DNA of 64,000 bases from Burkholderiaceae bacterium (GTDB lineage Bacteria > Pseudomonadota > Gammaproteobacteria > Burkholderiales > Burkholderiaceae_C): positions 364,233 through 428,232 of the forward strand of contig CAKKRJ010000007.1 of the NCBI GenBank assembly GCA_919902775.1. The letters run 5' to 3'. The translations under genes were made by a program, and so were the position numbers. Of the stretch, positions 10,380-19,244 are shown in pieces; position 1 is the stretch's first letter, and every line of letters begins with the position of its first letter. The notes under the pieces were generated by a model, which was not told where the DNA came from, made no database searches, and saw only the letters and a program-made list of their open reading frames with translations.

Positions 10380-11366
10380 TCATTTGAGCCAGCCGCGGCG
10401 GCGGAAATACCACATGGGCACCACGGCGCTGGCGATCATCAGGGTCAGGGCGTAGGGATAGCCCCACTTTTGCGACAGCTCGGGCATGTACTGGAAGTTC
10501 ATGCCGTACAGGCTGGCGATCAAGGTGGGCGGCAGCAAGGCGACGCTGGCCACCGAGAAGATCTTGATGATCTTGTTCTGGTTGATGTTGATGAAACCGA
10601 CCGTCGCGTCCATCAAGAAGTTGATCTTGTCGAACAAAAAAGCCGTGTGCGAATCGAGTGAGTCGATGTCGCGCAAGATTTGACGCGCTTCTTCGAACTG
10701 TTCGGCATTGAGCATTTTGGAGCGCATCATGAAGCTGACGGCGCGGCGTGTGTCCATCACGTTGCGACGGATGCGGCCATTCAAGTCCTCTTGCCGGGCA
10801 ATCGCGCCCAGCACTTCCCCGGCCATGGCATCGGTCACATCCCCGGACAGCACTTTTTTGCCTGCGGTTTCCAGCTTGTCGTAAATGCCTTCCAGCGTGT
10901 CGGCCGAGTATTCGGCATCGGCGTCGAACAATTTGAGCAGCACTTCCTTGGCGTCTTCAATCAGGCCAGGTGCCCGGCGGGCACGCATGCGCAGCAGGCG
11001 AAACACCGGCACGTCTTCGTCGTGGATGGAAAACAGCACGCCCTGGCTTTTCAGGTTGGCGTTGTGCTGGTTCAGGATGAAGGCGCAGCGCACGGTGCGG
11101 GGCTCGTCTTCGTCGGCAATCAAAAAGTCGGACCGGATATGCAGTTCACCGTTGTCTTCTTCGTAGAAACGGGCCGATTCCTCGATGTCCTCGTCCATCG
11201 CGTCTTCTGGAATGGAGAGGCCAAAATATTGTTTGATCCAGCGCTTTTCTTCCAGCGTAGGCGACTCCAGGTCGACCCAGATCGGCTGGAAACGGGAGAG
11301 TTCTTCCAGCGACTCGATCTCTTCTTGGAAGAGGCGGCCGTTGGCGAGGGTGAAGATGTTGAGCAT
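10380..11366 (-). CDS. corA: Magnesium/cobalt transport protein CorA
   Basis: CorA is a homopentameric channel for Mg2+ (and Co2+, Ni2+) in the inner membrane. The 328-residue protein has a long acidic, helical cytoplasmic domain and two C-terminal membrane segments. The family-defining GMN motif is at residues 288-290 (LYGMNFQYMPEL), and a basic tail (YFRRRGWLK) ends the protein. The length is close to E. coli CorA (316). The gene is transcribed leftward from a leader that contains two mutually exclusive inverted repeats (see 11426-11487). Confidence 0.95.
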   Translation of the reverse strand: MLNIFTLANGRLFQEEIESLEELSRFQPIWVDLESPTLEEKRWIKQYFGLSIPEDAMDEDIEESARFYEEDNGELHIRSDFLIADEDEPRTVRCAFILNQHNANLKSQGVLFSIHDEDVPVFRLLRMRARRAPGLIEDAKEVLLKLFDADAEYSADTLEGIYDKLETAGKKVLSGDVTDAMAGEVLGAIARQEDLNGRIRRNVMDTRRAVSFMMRSKMLNAEQFEEARQILRDIDSLDSHTAFLFDKINFLMDATVGFININQNKIIKIFSVASVALLPPTLIASLYGMNFQYMPELSQKWGYPYALTLMIASAVVPMWYFRRRGWLK

Positions 11367-11425
11367 GGCGAATCCGAAAAATGGCCAGGTGCCAAAAGTT
11401 CAAAGGGGCGGCGAAGTGTTTTTGC

Positions 11426-11487
11426 AGCTTTCGAACGATGGGCGGGATGCTCAGAACGTCCGAAAGCTACCGACTCGGGGTAGTTTC
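11426..11487 (-). promoter_or_regulatory. Possible structured leader of corA with two alternative stems
   Basis: Bases 11462-11471 (GAAAGCTACC) pair with 11479-11487 (GGTAGTTTC), giving 9 bp with one bulged base and a 7-nt loop. Bases 11461-11468 (CGAAAGCT) can instead pair perfectly with 11426-11433 (AGCTTTCG). The two stems share 11462-11468, so only one can form. Both lie 60-121 bases before the corA ATG. No T tract follows either stem. Regulation is inferred only from geometry. Confidence 0.4.
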
Positions 11488-11520
11488 CACGGCAGTGTGT
11501 CTCCAAAATGAATCGGCGGA

Positions 11521-12735
11521 TTATCGCACCGGATGGTCTGCAGCGGGCCTCAGAAATGCCAGGATTTCGTCGGCACGTGCTTGCACGTCCGCTTGGCCCA
11601 GGGCCATCAAGGCGGCAATGAAGCCTGGCTCAAACAGCAAATAACTGGCCAGGGCTGCACCGCTGCCGCGCAGGGCGCCCAGGCTTTCCAGCACTCTGAC
11701 GATGGGTCTGGGCAGCGTGTGCGCATGGTCTTGGGCCAAGGCATCGAGCGAGGCGCTGGGCTGCAGCGTCAGCACCTGGACCGACCGCAGTGGCAGATCG
11801 GCGCGATCAGCGTCGGGCAGCATCTGCAGGGCTTGATTGATGCGGTTGATTTGCGTCACATCGGCTTCCAGGGTGTCGTGGAACACGCTGGCCATGGCGT
11901 GGCCCGCAATGGTGCCCAGCGAGGGGCGTCCTGTGGTTCGGTGGGGCGCCACCGGGCTGGCCCGTTGGGGTTGGCTCACGCCGATCGCCAAAATCCGGTC
12001 TGCCCCGAGGTGCACGGCCGATGACAAAGGTGAAATCTGGCGCATCGAGCCGTCTCCGAAAAATTCCATGCCCCCATCCACCCACAGCGGGGTTGACGGA
12101 AAAATGAAGGGGATGGCGCTGGACGCCATCAGGTGCTCGATGGTGATGGGTTGCTGCTCGGCGCGCCGACCAGGGCGACTCCAGGGAATGGGCTGGCCGT
12201 CGCGGGTTTGGCAAAAAGTCCAGTGGATGCCGCTGGAATAGCTGGACGCGGTGACGGCCAGGGCCTGCAACACCCCGTTTTGCAAGGCGGTGTCGATGCG
12301 TTCGAGCGCAATCGCCTGGTGCAAGGTGTTGACCAAGGCCAAGCTGTTCATGGCGGCGGCATGTTCCCGGGCCGAGCGCAGCAAACCCAAAGCAGCGGCC
12401 CATCGGCTGAATGTGTCCAGCGGGGTTTGGGGCAGGTGGTAAACAGCCTCGGTGCGGATCTGACGCCAGAAAGTGGCCAGATCGTTCAATCCAGCCAGAC
12501 CATCCATGGCTTTGCTGGCCAAAAAGGTGGCATTCAAGGCGCCGGCCGATGTGCCAGCCAGAATCTGGAACGGAAAAGTGGCGGGACTGCCGACTTGCCT
12601 GCGCAGCAAATCCCCGATGGCCTGGAGCGCACCCGCCTGGTAGGCGGTGCGGGCACCGCCGCCCATCAGAACCAGGCCAAGGGTGGGGGTTTGACCAGGC
12701 AGGTCAAGCGCAGGCGTCAAACGGTCAATGGGCAT
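11521..12735 (-). CDS. Patatin-like phospholipase
   Basis: This 404-residue cytoplasmic-looking protein has the bacterial patatin fold. The oxyanion-hole motif is LVLMGGGART at residues 21-30. The nucleophile elbow LAGTSAGALN carries Ser63. The aspartate of the catalytic dyad lies in LWVDGGMEFFGDGS (D220 or D228). Family members hydrolyse acyl esters of phospholipids or neutral lipids; the substrate here is unknown. It lies downstream of a divergent promoter region shared with an MFS exporter gene and 154 bases upstream of corA, in the same direction. Confidence 0.87.
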   Translation of the reverse strand: MPIDRLTPALDLPGQTPTLGLVLMGGGARTAYQAGALQAIGDLLRRQVGSPATFPFQILAGTSAGALNATFLASKAMDGLAGLNDLATFWRQIRTEAVYHLPQTPLDTFSRWAAALGLLRSAREHAAAMNSLALVNTLHQAIALERIDTALQNGVLQALAVTASSYSSGIHWTFCQTRDGQPIPWSRPGRRAEQQPITIEHLMASSAIPFIFPSTPLWVDGGMEFFGDGSMRQISPLSSAVHLGADRILAIGVSQPQRASPVAPHRTTGRPSLGTIAGHAMASVFHDTLEADVTQINRINQALQMLPDADRADLPLRSVQVLTLQPSASLDALAQDHAHTLPRPIVRVLESLGALRGSGAALASYLLFEPGFIAALMALGQADVQARADEILAFLRPAADHPVR

Positions 12736-12793
12736 GGTGGGCCAGGGGTGGGCGGCGGGGTGTTAGATTCAGACAATTCAATTGCATTGTTTC

Positions 12794-14014
12794 ATGACCC
12801 CTCACCTGACTCCTCGGCGGGAACGCTGGCTGCTGTTCACGCTGGCTGGCATCCAGTTCACCCACATTCTGGATTTCATGATCATGATGCCGCTGGGGCC
12901 GCAGTTCACGGCCCTGTTCGGCATCAGCAACGCCCAATTTGGCTTGCTGGTCTCGGCCTACACCTTGTCAGCTGGCTTGTCCGGCTTGATGGCGGCGACG
13001 TACATTGATCGCTTCAGTCGCAAACGCTTGTTGCTCGTGATGTATGCGCTGTTTGGCTTGGCCACCATGGCCTGTGGTTTGGCGCCTGACTACGTCTGGC
13101 TGATGGTGGCGCGCGTGGCCGCTGGTTTGTTTGGGGGGGTCTTGTCGGCTTTGTCCCAGACCATCGTGGCCGATGTGGTGCCCTTTGAGCGCCGGGGGCG
13201 AGCCATGAGCGTGGTGATGACCTCGTTTTCGGTGTCCACGGTCGCGGGCGTGCCTTTGGGCCTGTTTCTGGCGGCGCACCTGAGCTGGCATGCGCCTTTC
13301 TTTGGCATTGCCTTGTTGGTGGGTGTGCTGTCGCTGGGGGCCTGGAAAACCTTGCCCCGCCTGGACGCGCATTTGCACCACCCGGAGCGCACGGGTGTCT
13401 GGCGCGGTATCCGTCAGGTGCTGGCCGAGGTCAACCACCTCAAAGCCTTTGGGGTGTCGGGTTTGATGATGTTTGCCTCGTTCACCGTCATCCCTTACAT
13501 CACCATTTACCTGCAGTCCAATGCCGGCATGCAGGCCGCCGAGGTGCCCTGGGTCTACCTGTGCGGCGGCGTGGTCACTTTGCTGAGCGCGGGTTATTTT
13601 GGCCGTTTGACGGATCGTTTGGGCAAAGTCCGGGTGTTCCAACGTCTGGCATTGGCGGCGGTACTGCCCTTGATGGCGACCACGCTGTCTCAGGGCTTGC
13701 CGCTGTGGGGCCTGTTGGCCATATCGACCTCGTTTTTCACCGTGATGAGTGGCCGCATGATTCCAGGCATGGCGATGGTTTCTTCGGCCGTGGAGCCGCG
13801 TCTGCGCGGCACCTTCATGACCCTCAATTCGGCGATGCAGTCTGCGGCCATGGGCCTGGCGGCCTTGGTGGCAGGACTCATCATCGGGCGCGATGACCTG
13901 GGACAACTCACGCTGTATTGGGCGGCAGGTTTGTTGGGGGTGGTGGCCAGCGTGTTGAGTGCCTGGCTGGCAGGGCGCTTGCGCCTGCACGGTGCGCCTG
14001 CCGCATCGGCTTGA
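12794..14014 (+). CDS. MFS transporter (AraJ/arabinose-efflux-type)
   Basis: This 406-residue protein has twelve predicted hydrophobic segments. It shows the family start LDFMIMMPLGPQF and, after helix 2, a loop with DRFSRKRLL resembling the MFS motif A. Relatives export sugars or drugs by proton antiport; the substrate cannot be inferred. I prefer the ATG at 12794. A TTG at 12782 would add four residues. It is divergent from the patatin gene, with about 58 bases between the starts. Confidence 0.82.
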   Translation: MTPHLTPRRERWLLFTLAGIQFTHILDFMIMMPLGPQFTALFGISNAQFGLLVSAYTLSAGLSGLMAATYIDRFSRKRLLLVMYALFGLATMACGLAPDYVWLMVARVAAGLFGGVLSALSQTIVADVVPFERRGRAMSVVMTSFSVSTVAGVPLGLFLAAHLSWHAPFFGIALLVGVLSLGAWKTLPRLDAHLHHPERTGVWRGIRQVLAEVNHLKAFGVSGLMMFASFTVIPYITIYLQSNAGMQAAEVPWVYLCGGVVTLLSAGYFGRLTDRLGKVRVFQRLALAAVLPLMATTLSQGLPLWGLLAISTSFFTVMSGRMIPGMAMVSSAVEPRLRGTFMTLNSAMQSAAMGLAALVAGLIIGRDDLGQLTLYWAAGLLGVVASVLSAWLAGRLRLHGAPAASA

Positions 14015-14059
14015 TGGCGCACGGGAATGGGTTGCAGTTCAAGTCGAACGATAGCACTG

Positions 14060-14102
14060 AAAAGCCCCTTTGAGGGCAATGGCCGTGGCCTTTGGGGGTT
14101 TA
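14060..14102 (+). terminator. Possible terminator of the MFS gene
   Basis: AAAGCCCC (about 14060-14068) can pair with GGGGGTTT (about 14094-14101) around a 25-nt partly self-complementary middle, 45 bases after the MFS stop. The T run is short, so the call is tentative. Confidence 0.35.
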
Positions 14103-14149
14103 CCTTGGTGCGCCTTGCTTTTCAACGGGGCGCGGCGCATAGTGGGGCT

Positions 14150-14198
14150 GAACCACCGCAGAAGGTGGTTTCGGAGTCCCGCTTCGGCGGGCTTTTTC
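14150..14198 (+). ncRNA. Two-hairpin leader or small RNA upstream of hpf, ending in an intrinsic terminator
   Basis: The first hairpin is AACCACC (14151-14157) / GGTGGTT (14164-14170) with a 6-nt loop. The second is CCCGC (14178-14182), TTCG tetraloop, GCGGG (14187-14191), followed by CTTTTTCT. The second has the form of an intrinsic terminator and lies only 27 bases before the hpf ATG. A possible promoter (TTGCTT 14115-14120, 17 bp, CATAGT 14138-14143) would start RNA near 14150. It could be a short RNA or an attenuated hpf leader. Confidence 0.5.
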
Positions 14199-14225
14199 TA
14201 CCCTGAATCCATGGAGGCGACGACT

Positions 14226-14555
14226 ATGAATTTAACCATCAGCGGGCACCATCTTGAAGTGACCCCAGCTTTGCGTCAGTACGTCATGGGGAAGCTTGAC
14301 CGCATCACGCGCCATTTCGATCAGGTGGTCGATGTCAAAGTGCTGCTGACCGTCGAAAAACAAAAAGAGAAAGAAAAGCGCCAACGCGCTGAATGCAATA
14401 TCCATGTGAAAGGCAGTGACCTGTTTGCGGAAAGTGCGCACGAAGATCTGTACGCCGCTGTGGATGAATTGGTGGATAAATTGGACCGCCAGGTGGTCAA
14501 ACACAAAGACCGCATCACCGACCACCACCACAGCGCGCCCAAGCGCATGATGTGA
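14226..14555 (+). CDS. hpf: Ribosome hibernation promoting factor (short form)
   Basis: This 109-residue protein of the HPF/YfiA family starts [20 protein letters not shown] and ends with the basic, His-rich [20 protein letters not shown]. The protein binds the 30S decoding site of idle ribosomes in stationary phase. It lacks the extra C-terminal dimerisation domain of long HPF, so it is the short type that works with RMF-like partners or alone. The ATG at 14226 has GGAGG upstream (about 14213-14217). The genes ptsN and hprK follow, a common arrangement in Burkholderiales, though a strong terminator separates them here. rpoN is not upstream. Confidence 0.93.
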   Translation: MNLTISGHHLEVTPALRQYVMGKLDRITRHFDQVVDVKVLLTVEKQKEKEKRQRAECNIHVKGSDLFAESAHEDLYAAVDELVDKLDRQVVKHKDRITDHHHSAPKRMM

Positions 14556-14581
14556 CTGGGGTTGGTTTTTTGTTCATAACG

Positions 14582-14606
14582 GGGCCACTTTCAGTGGCCC
14601 TTTTTG
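14582..14606 (+). terminator. Strong intrinsic terminator of hpf
   Basis: GGGCCACT (14582-14589), loop TTC and AGTGGCCC (14593-14600) form a perfect 8-bp stem followed by TTTTT. It lies 26 bases after the hpf stop and separates hpf from ptsN. Confidence 0.9.
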
Positions 14607-14713
14607 ATGGCCTCGCCTGGGGCCACCCCGAGGTGCAGCGATCAGCCTGGGCTGGCCACGGGAATGCGGAAAGACGCCGGCCCCTGCGCAGGGTGCATAA
14701 TCCGGCCTCGACC

Positions 14714-15181
14714 ATGAATCGCCTCTCATCCATATTGCCTGTTGCCCAAGTTCTTGTGGGGGTGGAAGCCACCAGCAAGAAACGTGCATTCGAAGAAGCC
14801 GGACTTCTCTTTGAGAACCTGCACGGGCTGTCTCGTGCCTTGGTGACGGACAGCCTGTTCGCCCGTGAGCGGTTGGGCTCGACTGGCTTGGGGCATGGCG
14901 TGGCCATCCCGCATGGCCGCATCAAAGGCCTGAAAGCCCCCATGGCGGCCGTTTTCCAGTTGGCACAGCCGATTGGCTTTGATGCGCCCGATGAGCAACC
15001 CGTCAATTTGCTGATTTTCTTACTGGTCCCGGAAGCCGCGACCCAAAAGCATCTGGAAATTTTGTCTGAGATTGCCGAGTTGCTGAGCGACACCGCCTTG
15101 CGTGAAAACATCAAGAGCAGTGCTGTTCAGGAGGACTTGCACCAACTGATTGCCCAATGGCAATCGGCGCAAACCGCCTGA
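14714..15181 (+). CDS. ptsN: Nitrogen-PTS EIIA component PtsN
   Basis: This 155-residue EIIA-Ntr protein has the phospho-accepting histidine H67 in GVAIPHGRI. It receives phosphate from NPr/EI-Ntr and in other bacteria controls potassium transport, sigma-54 genes and stress responses rather than sugar uptake. The ATG at 14714 fits the family start ([10 protein letters not shown]); longer in-frame starts run into the hpf terminator. hprK begins 25 bases downstream. kup (26463) and a K+ channel gene lie in the same window, but no link is shown. Confidence 0.93.
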   Translation: MNRLSSILPVAQVLVGVEATSKKRAFEEAGLLFENLHGLSRALVTDSLFARERLGSTGLGHGVAIPHGRIKGLKAPMAAVFQLAQPIGFDAPDEQPVNLLIFLLVPEAATQKHLEILSEIAELLSDTALRENIKSSAVQEDLHQLIAQWQSAQTA

Positions 15182-15206
15182 GTTTGCGAAGGCCGGTGTT
15201 TTTGCG

Positions 15207-16148
15207 ATGAAACCCACCGTCATCAGTGCCGATGTCCTGTTTGAGGACCACCGCAGCAAGCTGAAGTGGCAGTGGGTTGCGGGCCTGGGCGCTTCGGAGC
15301 GGCGGTTTGATGAAGTCGCTGTGCGTGAAGCCCGCTCGGGTGCCGATCTGGTGGGGTACCTCAATTACATCCATCCGTACCGGGTTCAAATTCTGGGGCC
15401 ACGTGAAGTGGCCTACCTGACCAACTCCACGCCCGAAGATTGCGCCCGCCGCATCGCCCGCATCGTCACGCTGGAGCCGCCTGTGCTGGTGCTGGCCGAT
15501 GGACAGACGGCACCTGACGCCCTGCTCTCCATGTGCGAGCGGGCCCAGATTCCGATGTTCTCGACCGACCAGTCATCGGCCTTTGTCATTGACGTGCTGC
15601 GCGCTTACCTGTCCAAGCACTTCGCGGACCGCACCACCATGCACGGCGTGTTCATGGACATTTTGGGTATGGGTGTTTTGATCACCGGCGAATCCGGCTT
15701 GGGCAAGAGTGAATTGGGCCTGGAGCTGATTTCCCGCGGCAACGGCCTGGTGGCCGATGATGCCGTTGATTTGTACCGCATCAACCAGACCACCCTCGAG
15801 GCGCGCTGCCCCGATTTGTTGCAAAACCTGCTTGAAGTGCGCGGCATCGGCTTGCTCGATATCCGCGCCATCTTTGGTGAAACGGCGGTGCGCCGCAAGA
15901 TGCGCCTGAAGCTGATTGTTCACTTGGTGCGCCGCGAAACACTGGAGCGTGATTACGAACGCTTGCCTTCAGAGCCCCTGACGCAGGACGTGCTGGGTAT
16001 CCCCGTGCGCAAAGTCGTGATCCAGGTGATGGCGGGCCGCAACATCGCGGTGTTGGTGGAGGCCGCTGTGCGCAACACCATTTTGCAGATGCGCGGCATT
16101 GACACTTACCAAGAATTCATCGACCGCCAGCGCCGCGCCATGGATTGA
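15207..16148 (+). CDS. hprK: HPr kinase/phosphorylase
   Basis: This 313-residue bifunctional enzyme phosphorylates and dephosphorylates a serine of HPr-like proteins. The P-loop GESGLGKS is at residues 161-168, preceded by [10 protein letters not shown] (145-154). The C-terminal family signature appears around [20 protein letters not shown]. Betaproteobacteria carry HprK with PtsN and often PtsH/PtsI but use it for regulation. No HPr gene lies in this window. The ATG at 15207 is preferred; an extension to 15150 overlaps ptsN. The gene is convergent with fur, 15 bases apart. Confidence 0.95.
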   Translation: MKPTVISADVLFEDHRSKLKWQWVAGLGASERRFDEVAVREARSGADLVGYLNYIHPYRVQILGPREVAYLTNSTPEDCARRIARIVTLEPPVLVLADGQTAPDALLSMCERAQIPMFSTDQSSAFVIDVLRAYLSKHFADRTTMHGVFMDILGMGVLITGESGLGKSELGLELISRGNGLVADDAVDLYRINQTTLEARCPDLLQNLLEVRGIGLLDIRAIFGETAVRRKMRLKLIVHLVRRETLERDYERLPSEPLTQDVLGIPVRKVVIQVMAGRNIAVLVEAAVRNTILQMRGIDTYQEFIDRQRRAMD

Positions 16149-16163
16149 GGGCGGCCCTTCCGT

Positions 16164-16592
16164 TCAGGCCTGTCGGTGAGGGCAAGGGTTTTGCGTGCAA
16201 TGGGCGTACAGGCTCAAGGCATGGTCGGCGATCACGAAACCTTTGGCTTGGGCGACCGCTTGTTGCCGGGATTCGATTTCCGGGTCATAAAACTCTTCGA
16301 CCCGACCGCAGTCCAGACAAACCATGTGGTCATGGTGTTGGCCTTCGTTGAGTTCGTAGACCGCTTTGCCGCTTTCGAAATGGTTGCGGCTCAGAATGCC
16401 AGCTTGCTCAAACTGGGTCAACACCCGGTACACCGTGGCCAAACCAACGTCCGTGTGCTCAAGCAGCAGGTGCCGGAAAACATCTTCGGCGGTCATGTGC
16501 CGTTGCGCCCCGCTTTGAAACACCTCGAGGATTTTCAGCCGTGGCAGTGTGGCTTTCAGACCATTGTTTTTCAGTTCGTCGATTTGGGTCAT
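16164..16592 (-). CDS. fur: Ferric uptake regulator Fur
   Basis: This 142-residue Fe(II)-dependent repressor has an N-terminal winged helix ([15 protein letters not shown], then [14 protein letters not shown]). The metal-binding dimer domain has [13 protein letters not shown]-terminal CTQNPCPH provides a second Cys pair for structural zinc. The ATG at 16592 matches the usual start [10 protein letters not shown]. An upstream ATG at 16631 would add 13 proline-rich residues with no better ribosome binding site. Divergent from bamE with a short shared control region, an order common in Burkholderiales. No clear 19-bp Fur box was seen in it. Confidence 0.95.
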   Translation of the reverse strand: MTQIDELKNNGLKATLPRLKILEVFQSGAQRHMTAEDVFRHLLLEHTDVGLATVYRVLTQFEQAGILSRNHFESGKAVYELNEGQHHDHMVCLDCGRVEEFYDPEIESRQQAVAQAKGFVIADHALSLYAHCTQNPCPHRQA

Positions 16593-16651
16593 GGTCAATG
16601 GTGTCTGGGTAGGCAAAACCGGAGTCGGCATGAAGCTGCCGCTACAATGAC

Positions 16652-16664
16652 CCGATCATATCGG
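16652..16664. promoter_or_regulatory. 13-bp palindrome between fur and bamE
   Basis: CCGAT-CAT-ATCGG is a perfect palindrome centred 20 bases before the bamE ATG, next to a TACAAT (16643-16648) that may be the bamE -10 box. It may be an operator or chance. It does not resemble the Fur consensus. Confidence 0.3.
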
Positions 16665-16677
16665 CCAGCCCTCAACC

Positions 16678-17217
16678 ATGACAGCATCCCTGACTTTTCC
16701 CTTGATTGGCAACCGCTTGGCCATGCTTCTGGTGTGCGCCAGTTTGGTGGGTTGTGGGAGTTTGTCCGGCTTCAGCAGCGACACCCTCAAGCCTTATGTG
16801 CCCGAGGTGGTGCAAGGCAACTTTGTCTCCAAAGAGCAGCGTCAGGCGCTGACGCTGGGCATGGCGCGTGCACAGGTGCGCGACATTCTGGGCACCCCGC
16901 TGGTGACCAGCCTTTTTCATGCTGACCGCTGGGACTATGCCTTCAGCATCCGTCGCCAAGGTGTGCCGCCCCAGAGTTTCCAGCTCACGGTCTTTTTCAA
17001 AGGCGACGTGGTGTCGTCCATCGAGGGCGGTGACTTGCCCAGCGAGTCCGAGTTTGTGGAGCGCCTGGCCGTGCAGCGCAAGGCCTCGACCGTTCCTAAC
17101 TTGCAGGCCAGCGATGAAGACCTGAAGAAGTTCCCGGTGCAAAAGGCACCCGGTGAGGCTGCGCGCACCGCGCCGTTGCCCACCAGTTACCCTCCCCTGG
17201 AGCCAGCACCCCGTTGA
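16678..17217 (+). CDS. bamE: Outer membrane protein assembly factor BamE (OmlA/SmpA)
   Basis: BamE is a small lipoprotein of the BAM complex that inserts beta-barrel proteins into the outer membrane. The 179-residue protein has a lipobox LVGC with the lipidated Cys26. It continues with the SmpA/OmlA core YVPEVVQGNFVSKEQ, LTLGMARAQVRDILGTPLVT and FHADRWDYAFSIR. It is longer than E. coli BamE (113) because of a charged, Pro-rich C-terminal tail, usual in this order. dapB follows after 58 bases, the conserved Burkholderiales order. Confidence 0.93.
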   Translation: MTASLTFPLIGNRLAMLLVCASLVGCGSLSGFSSDTLKPYVPEVVQGNFVSKEQRQALTLGMARAQVRDILGTPLVTSLFHADRWDYAFSIRRQGVPPQSFQLTVFFKGDVVSSIEGGDLPSESEFVERLAVQRKASTVPNLQASDEDLKKFPVQKAPGEAARTAPLPTSYPPLEPAPR

Positions 17218-17275
17218 CGGGTGTTTTGCGCGGGCCCTGGGCCCGATGGCTTGCGTACCTTGATTTGAAAATGAC

Positions 17276-18091
17276 ATGACTCAATTGACCGATTTGCCCA
17301 TCACCGTGGCCGGCGCTTCTGGCCGCATGGGACACATGCTCATCGAAGCCATCATGGCCTCTGACGATTGCCGTCTGGCTGGAGCGCTGGACATCCCTGC
17401 CAGCCCCGCACAAGGACACGATGCGGCCCTGCCTTTGGGCAAATCCAGTGGCGTGATGGTGAGCGCAGACCTGCACACGGGCCTGAAGAACGCGGGCTAT
17501 CTGATTGACTTCACCCGCCCTGAGGGCACCTTGGCCCACCTCCAGGTGTGCCGCGAACTGGGCGTCAAGGCCGTGATCGGCACCACCGGATTCACCGAAG
17601 CGCAAAAAGCTGAAATCGCTGAAATAGCCAAAGACATCGCCATTGTGATGGCCCCCAACATGAGCGTGGGTGTCAACGTCACGCTCAAGCTGTTGCAAAT
17701 GGCCGCGCAAGCCATGTCGACGGGCTACGACATCGAGATCATTGAGGCGCACCACCGCCACAAAGTGGACGCCCCCTCGGGCACCGCCCTCAAAATGGGC
17801 GAAGTGATCGCCGAAGCCATGGGCCGTGATCTGAAAGACTGCGCGGTCTATGAGCGCTACGGCCACACGGGCGAGCGCGATCCGTCGAGCATTGGTTTTG
17901 CCACCATCCGGGGTGGCGACATCGTGGGCGACCACACCGTGCTGTTTGCCGGCATTGGCGAGCGCATCGAAGTCACGCACAAATCGTCCAGCCGCTCGAC
18001 CTACGCCCAAGGCAGCCTGCGGGCTGTGCGCTACCTGGCCAGCCAGCCGCGTGGCTTGTTTGACATGTTTGACGTGTTGAGCCTGCGCTGA
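17276..18091 (+). CDS. dapB: 4-hydroxy-tetrahydrodipicolinate reductase
   Basis: DapB reduces hydroxy-tetrahydrodipicolinate with NAD(P)H in the lysine/diaminopimelate pathway, supplying both protein synthesis and peptidoglycan. The 271-residue protein has the dinucleotide motif GASGRMG at residues 13-19. [12 protein letters not shown] and GTTGF follow. The catalytic signature [15 protein letters not shown] carries the His pair 158-159 and Lys162. The length equals the usual 270. exbB starts 21 bases after the stop, so dapB-exbB-exbD may be one transcript. Confidence 0.97.
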   Translation: MTQLTDLPITVAGASGRMGHMLIEAIMASDDCRLAGALDIPASPAQGHDAALPLGKSSGVMVSADLHTGLKNAGYLIDFTRPEGTLAHLQVCRELGVKAVIGTTGFTEAQKAEIAEIAKDIAIVMAPNMSVGVNVTLKLLQMAAQAMSTGYDIEIIEAHHRHKVDAPSGTALKMGEVIAEAMGRDLKDCAVYERYGHTGERDPSSIGFATIRGGDIVGDHTVLFAGIGERIEVTHKSSSRSTYAQGSLRAVRYLASQPRGLFDMFDVLSLR

Positions 18092-18112
18092 CCGCCGCGC
18101 AAGCCTTTTGCC

Positions 18113-18757
18113 ATGAGCCTCAACGACTTCTTGCTGCACAGTGACCTCGTCAGCCGTGTGCTGGCGCTGGTCTTGCTGGTGCTGTCGGTGGGCAGCTGGG
18201 TGGTGATGGTCTGGAAATGGCGCTTGCTGTCGCGGGTCGGTCTGGATGTGCGTCGCAGCATCGCCGCTTTTTGGCAGGCGCCCGCTTTGGACCAGGCCCA
18301 ACAGCGCGTGGCCCAGTTTGACCGCGATGCCTGCATCGCCCCCTTGATCGAAGCCACTTTGCTGCCCGTGGGCGGCACCCTGGCTTCTGCGGGTGACCGC
18401 CATCAACAATTGACCCGTGTGTTGCGTGATGCCTTGCAGTGCGTGGTGCGGCGGCTGCAATGGGGTCAGGTGTGGCTGGCAACCGCCGGAAACATTTCGC
18501 CTTTTGTGGGGCTTTTGGGCACGGTCTGGGGCATTTTCAATGCCTTGACGGGCATGGCCGAAGCCCGTCAGCTGACCATCGACCAAGTGGCGGGCCCGGT
18601 GGGCGAGGCCCTGGTCATGACCGCAGCCGGCTTGGCTGTGGCCATTCCGGCGGTGTTGGGCTACAACCTGCTGGGGCGCAAAGTGAACCAGATCGAGGCC
18701 GAACTCGAAGGCTTTGCCCACGACCTGCGTGGTTTGCTGGCCGATCCCCGGGACTGA
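18113..18757 (+). CDS. exbB: MotA/TolQ/ExbB proton channel family protein
   Basis: This 214-residue inner-membrane protein has a first hydrophobic segment near residues 15-35 and two more in the C-terminal half (GNISPFVGLLGTVWGIF and AAGLAVAIPAVLGYNLL), the pattern of ExbB/TolQ. It forms the proton channel that powers TonB- or Tol-dependent outer membrane processes. The exbD/tolR partner follows with a 3-base gap. No tonB or tolA is linked, so TolQ is an alternative name; the gene pair inside the dapB-leuS block is usually called exbBD. Confidence 0.85.
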   Translation: MSLNDFLLHSDLVSRVLALVLLVLSVGSWVVMVWKWRLLSRVGLDVRRSIAAFWQAPALDQAQQRVAQFDRDACIAPLIEATLLPVGGTLASAGDRHQQLTRVLRDALQCVVRRLQWGQVWLATAGNISPFVGLLGTVWGIFNALTGMAEARQLTIDQVAGPVGEALVMTAAGLAVAIPAVLGYNLLGRKVNQIEAELEGFAHDLRGLLADPRD

Positions 18758-18760
18758 GCC

Positions 18761-19186
18761 ATGGCCTTCGGTCGCCTGGAGTCCCGCAAGCCCGATGCGC
18801 CCATCAGCGAGATCAACGTCACCCCCATGGTGGACGTGATGTTGGTGCTGTTGGTCATTTTCATCCTCACGGCGCCTTTGATGACCAGCGCCATCCGGCT
18901 GGATTTGCCGCAAAGCGAAAGCGTTCAGACGGGAGCCGCACCGCAAGCCGTGTCCTTGGTGGTGGACGCCAGTGGCGGGCTGTTCCTGAACGACCGGCCC
19001 ATCACCCCGGAGGCCTTGCGTCAGCGTTTGTCGGAAACCGCCAAGCACCACCCCGACACCGAACTCGAACTGCGCGCCGACCAATCTGTGCCCTATGGTC
19101 GGGTGGTCGAGGCCATGGGCCTGGCCCAAAAGGCCGGGCTGTCGCGGATCGGTTTTGTGGCGCAAACCCCAGCCCACAAGCCCTGA
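18761..19186 (+). CDS. exbD: Biopolymer transport protein ExbD/TolR
   Basis: This 141-residue partner of ExbB has a short cytoplasmic N-terminus with [18 protein letters not shown]. This contains the conserved membrane aspartate (about residue 25) needed for proton coupling. A periplasmic domain typical of ExbD/TolR follows. The ATG at 18761 lies 4 bases after the exbB stop, so translation is probably coupled. Confidence 0.87.
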   Translation: MAFGRLESRKPDAPISEINVTPMVDVMLVLLVIFILTAPLMTSAIRLDLPQSESVQTGAAPQAVSLVVDASGGLFLNDRPITPEALRQRLSETAKHHPDTELELRADQSVPYGRVVEAMGLAQKAGLSRIGFVAQTPAHKP

Positions 19187-19244
19187 CGCTGTCAGGCCCG
19201 TCTGCGGGCGGGGCGCGCTGCCCCAAGCCCTACAATTTAGCCCT

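Noticed and set aside
11440..11500. Possible tRNA-like fold upstream of corA
   Set aside because: No acceptor stem, T-loop GTTCRA in the right place or anticodon arm can be arranged; the stems fit a leader structure better.
16632..16677. Fur box between fur and bamE
   Set aside because: The palindrome there (CCGAT-CAT-ATCGG) does not match the GATAATGATAATCATTATC-type consensus.
19231..19236. TACAAT as a promoter for leuS
   Set aside because: No acceptable -35 hexamer is found at 16-18 bp upstream, so it was not listed as a promoter.
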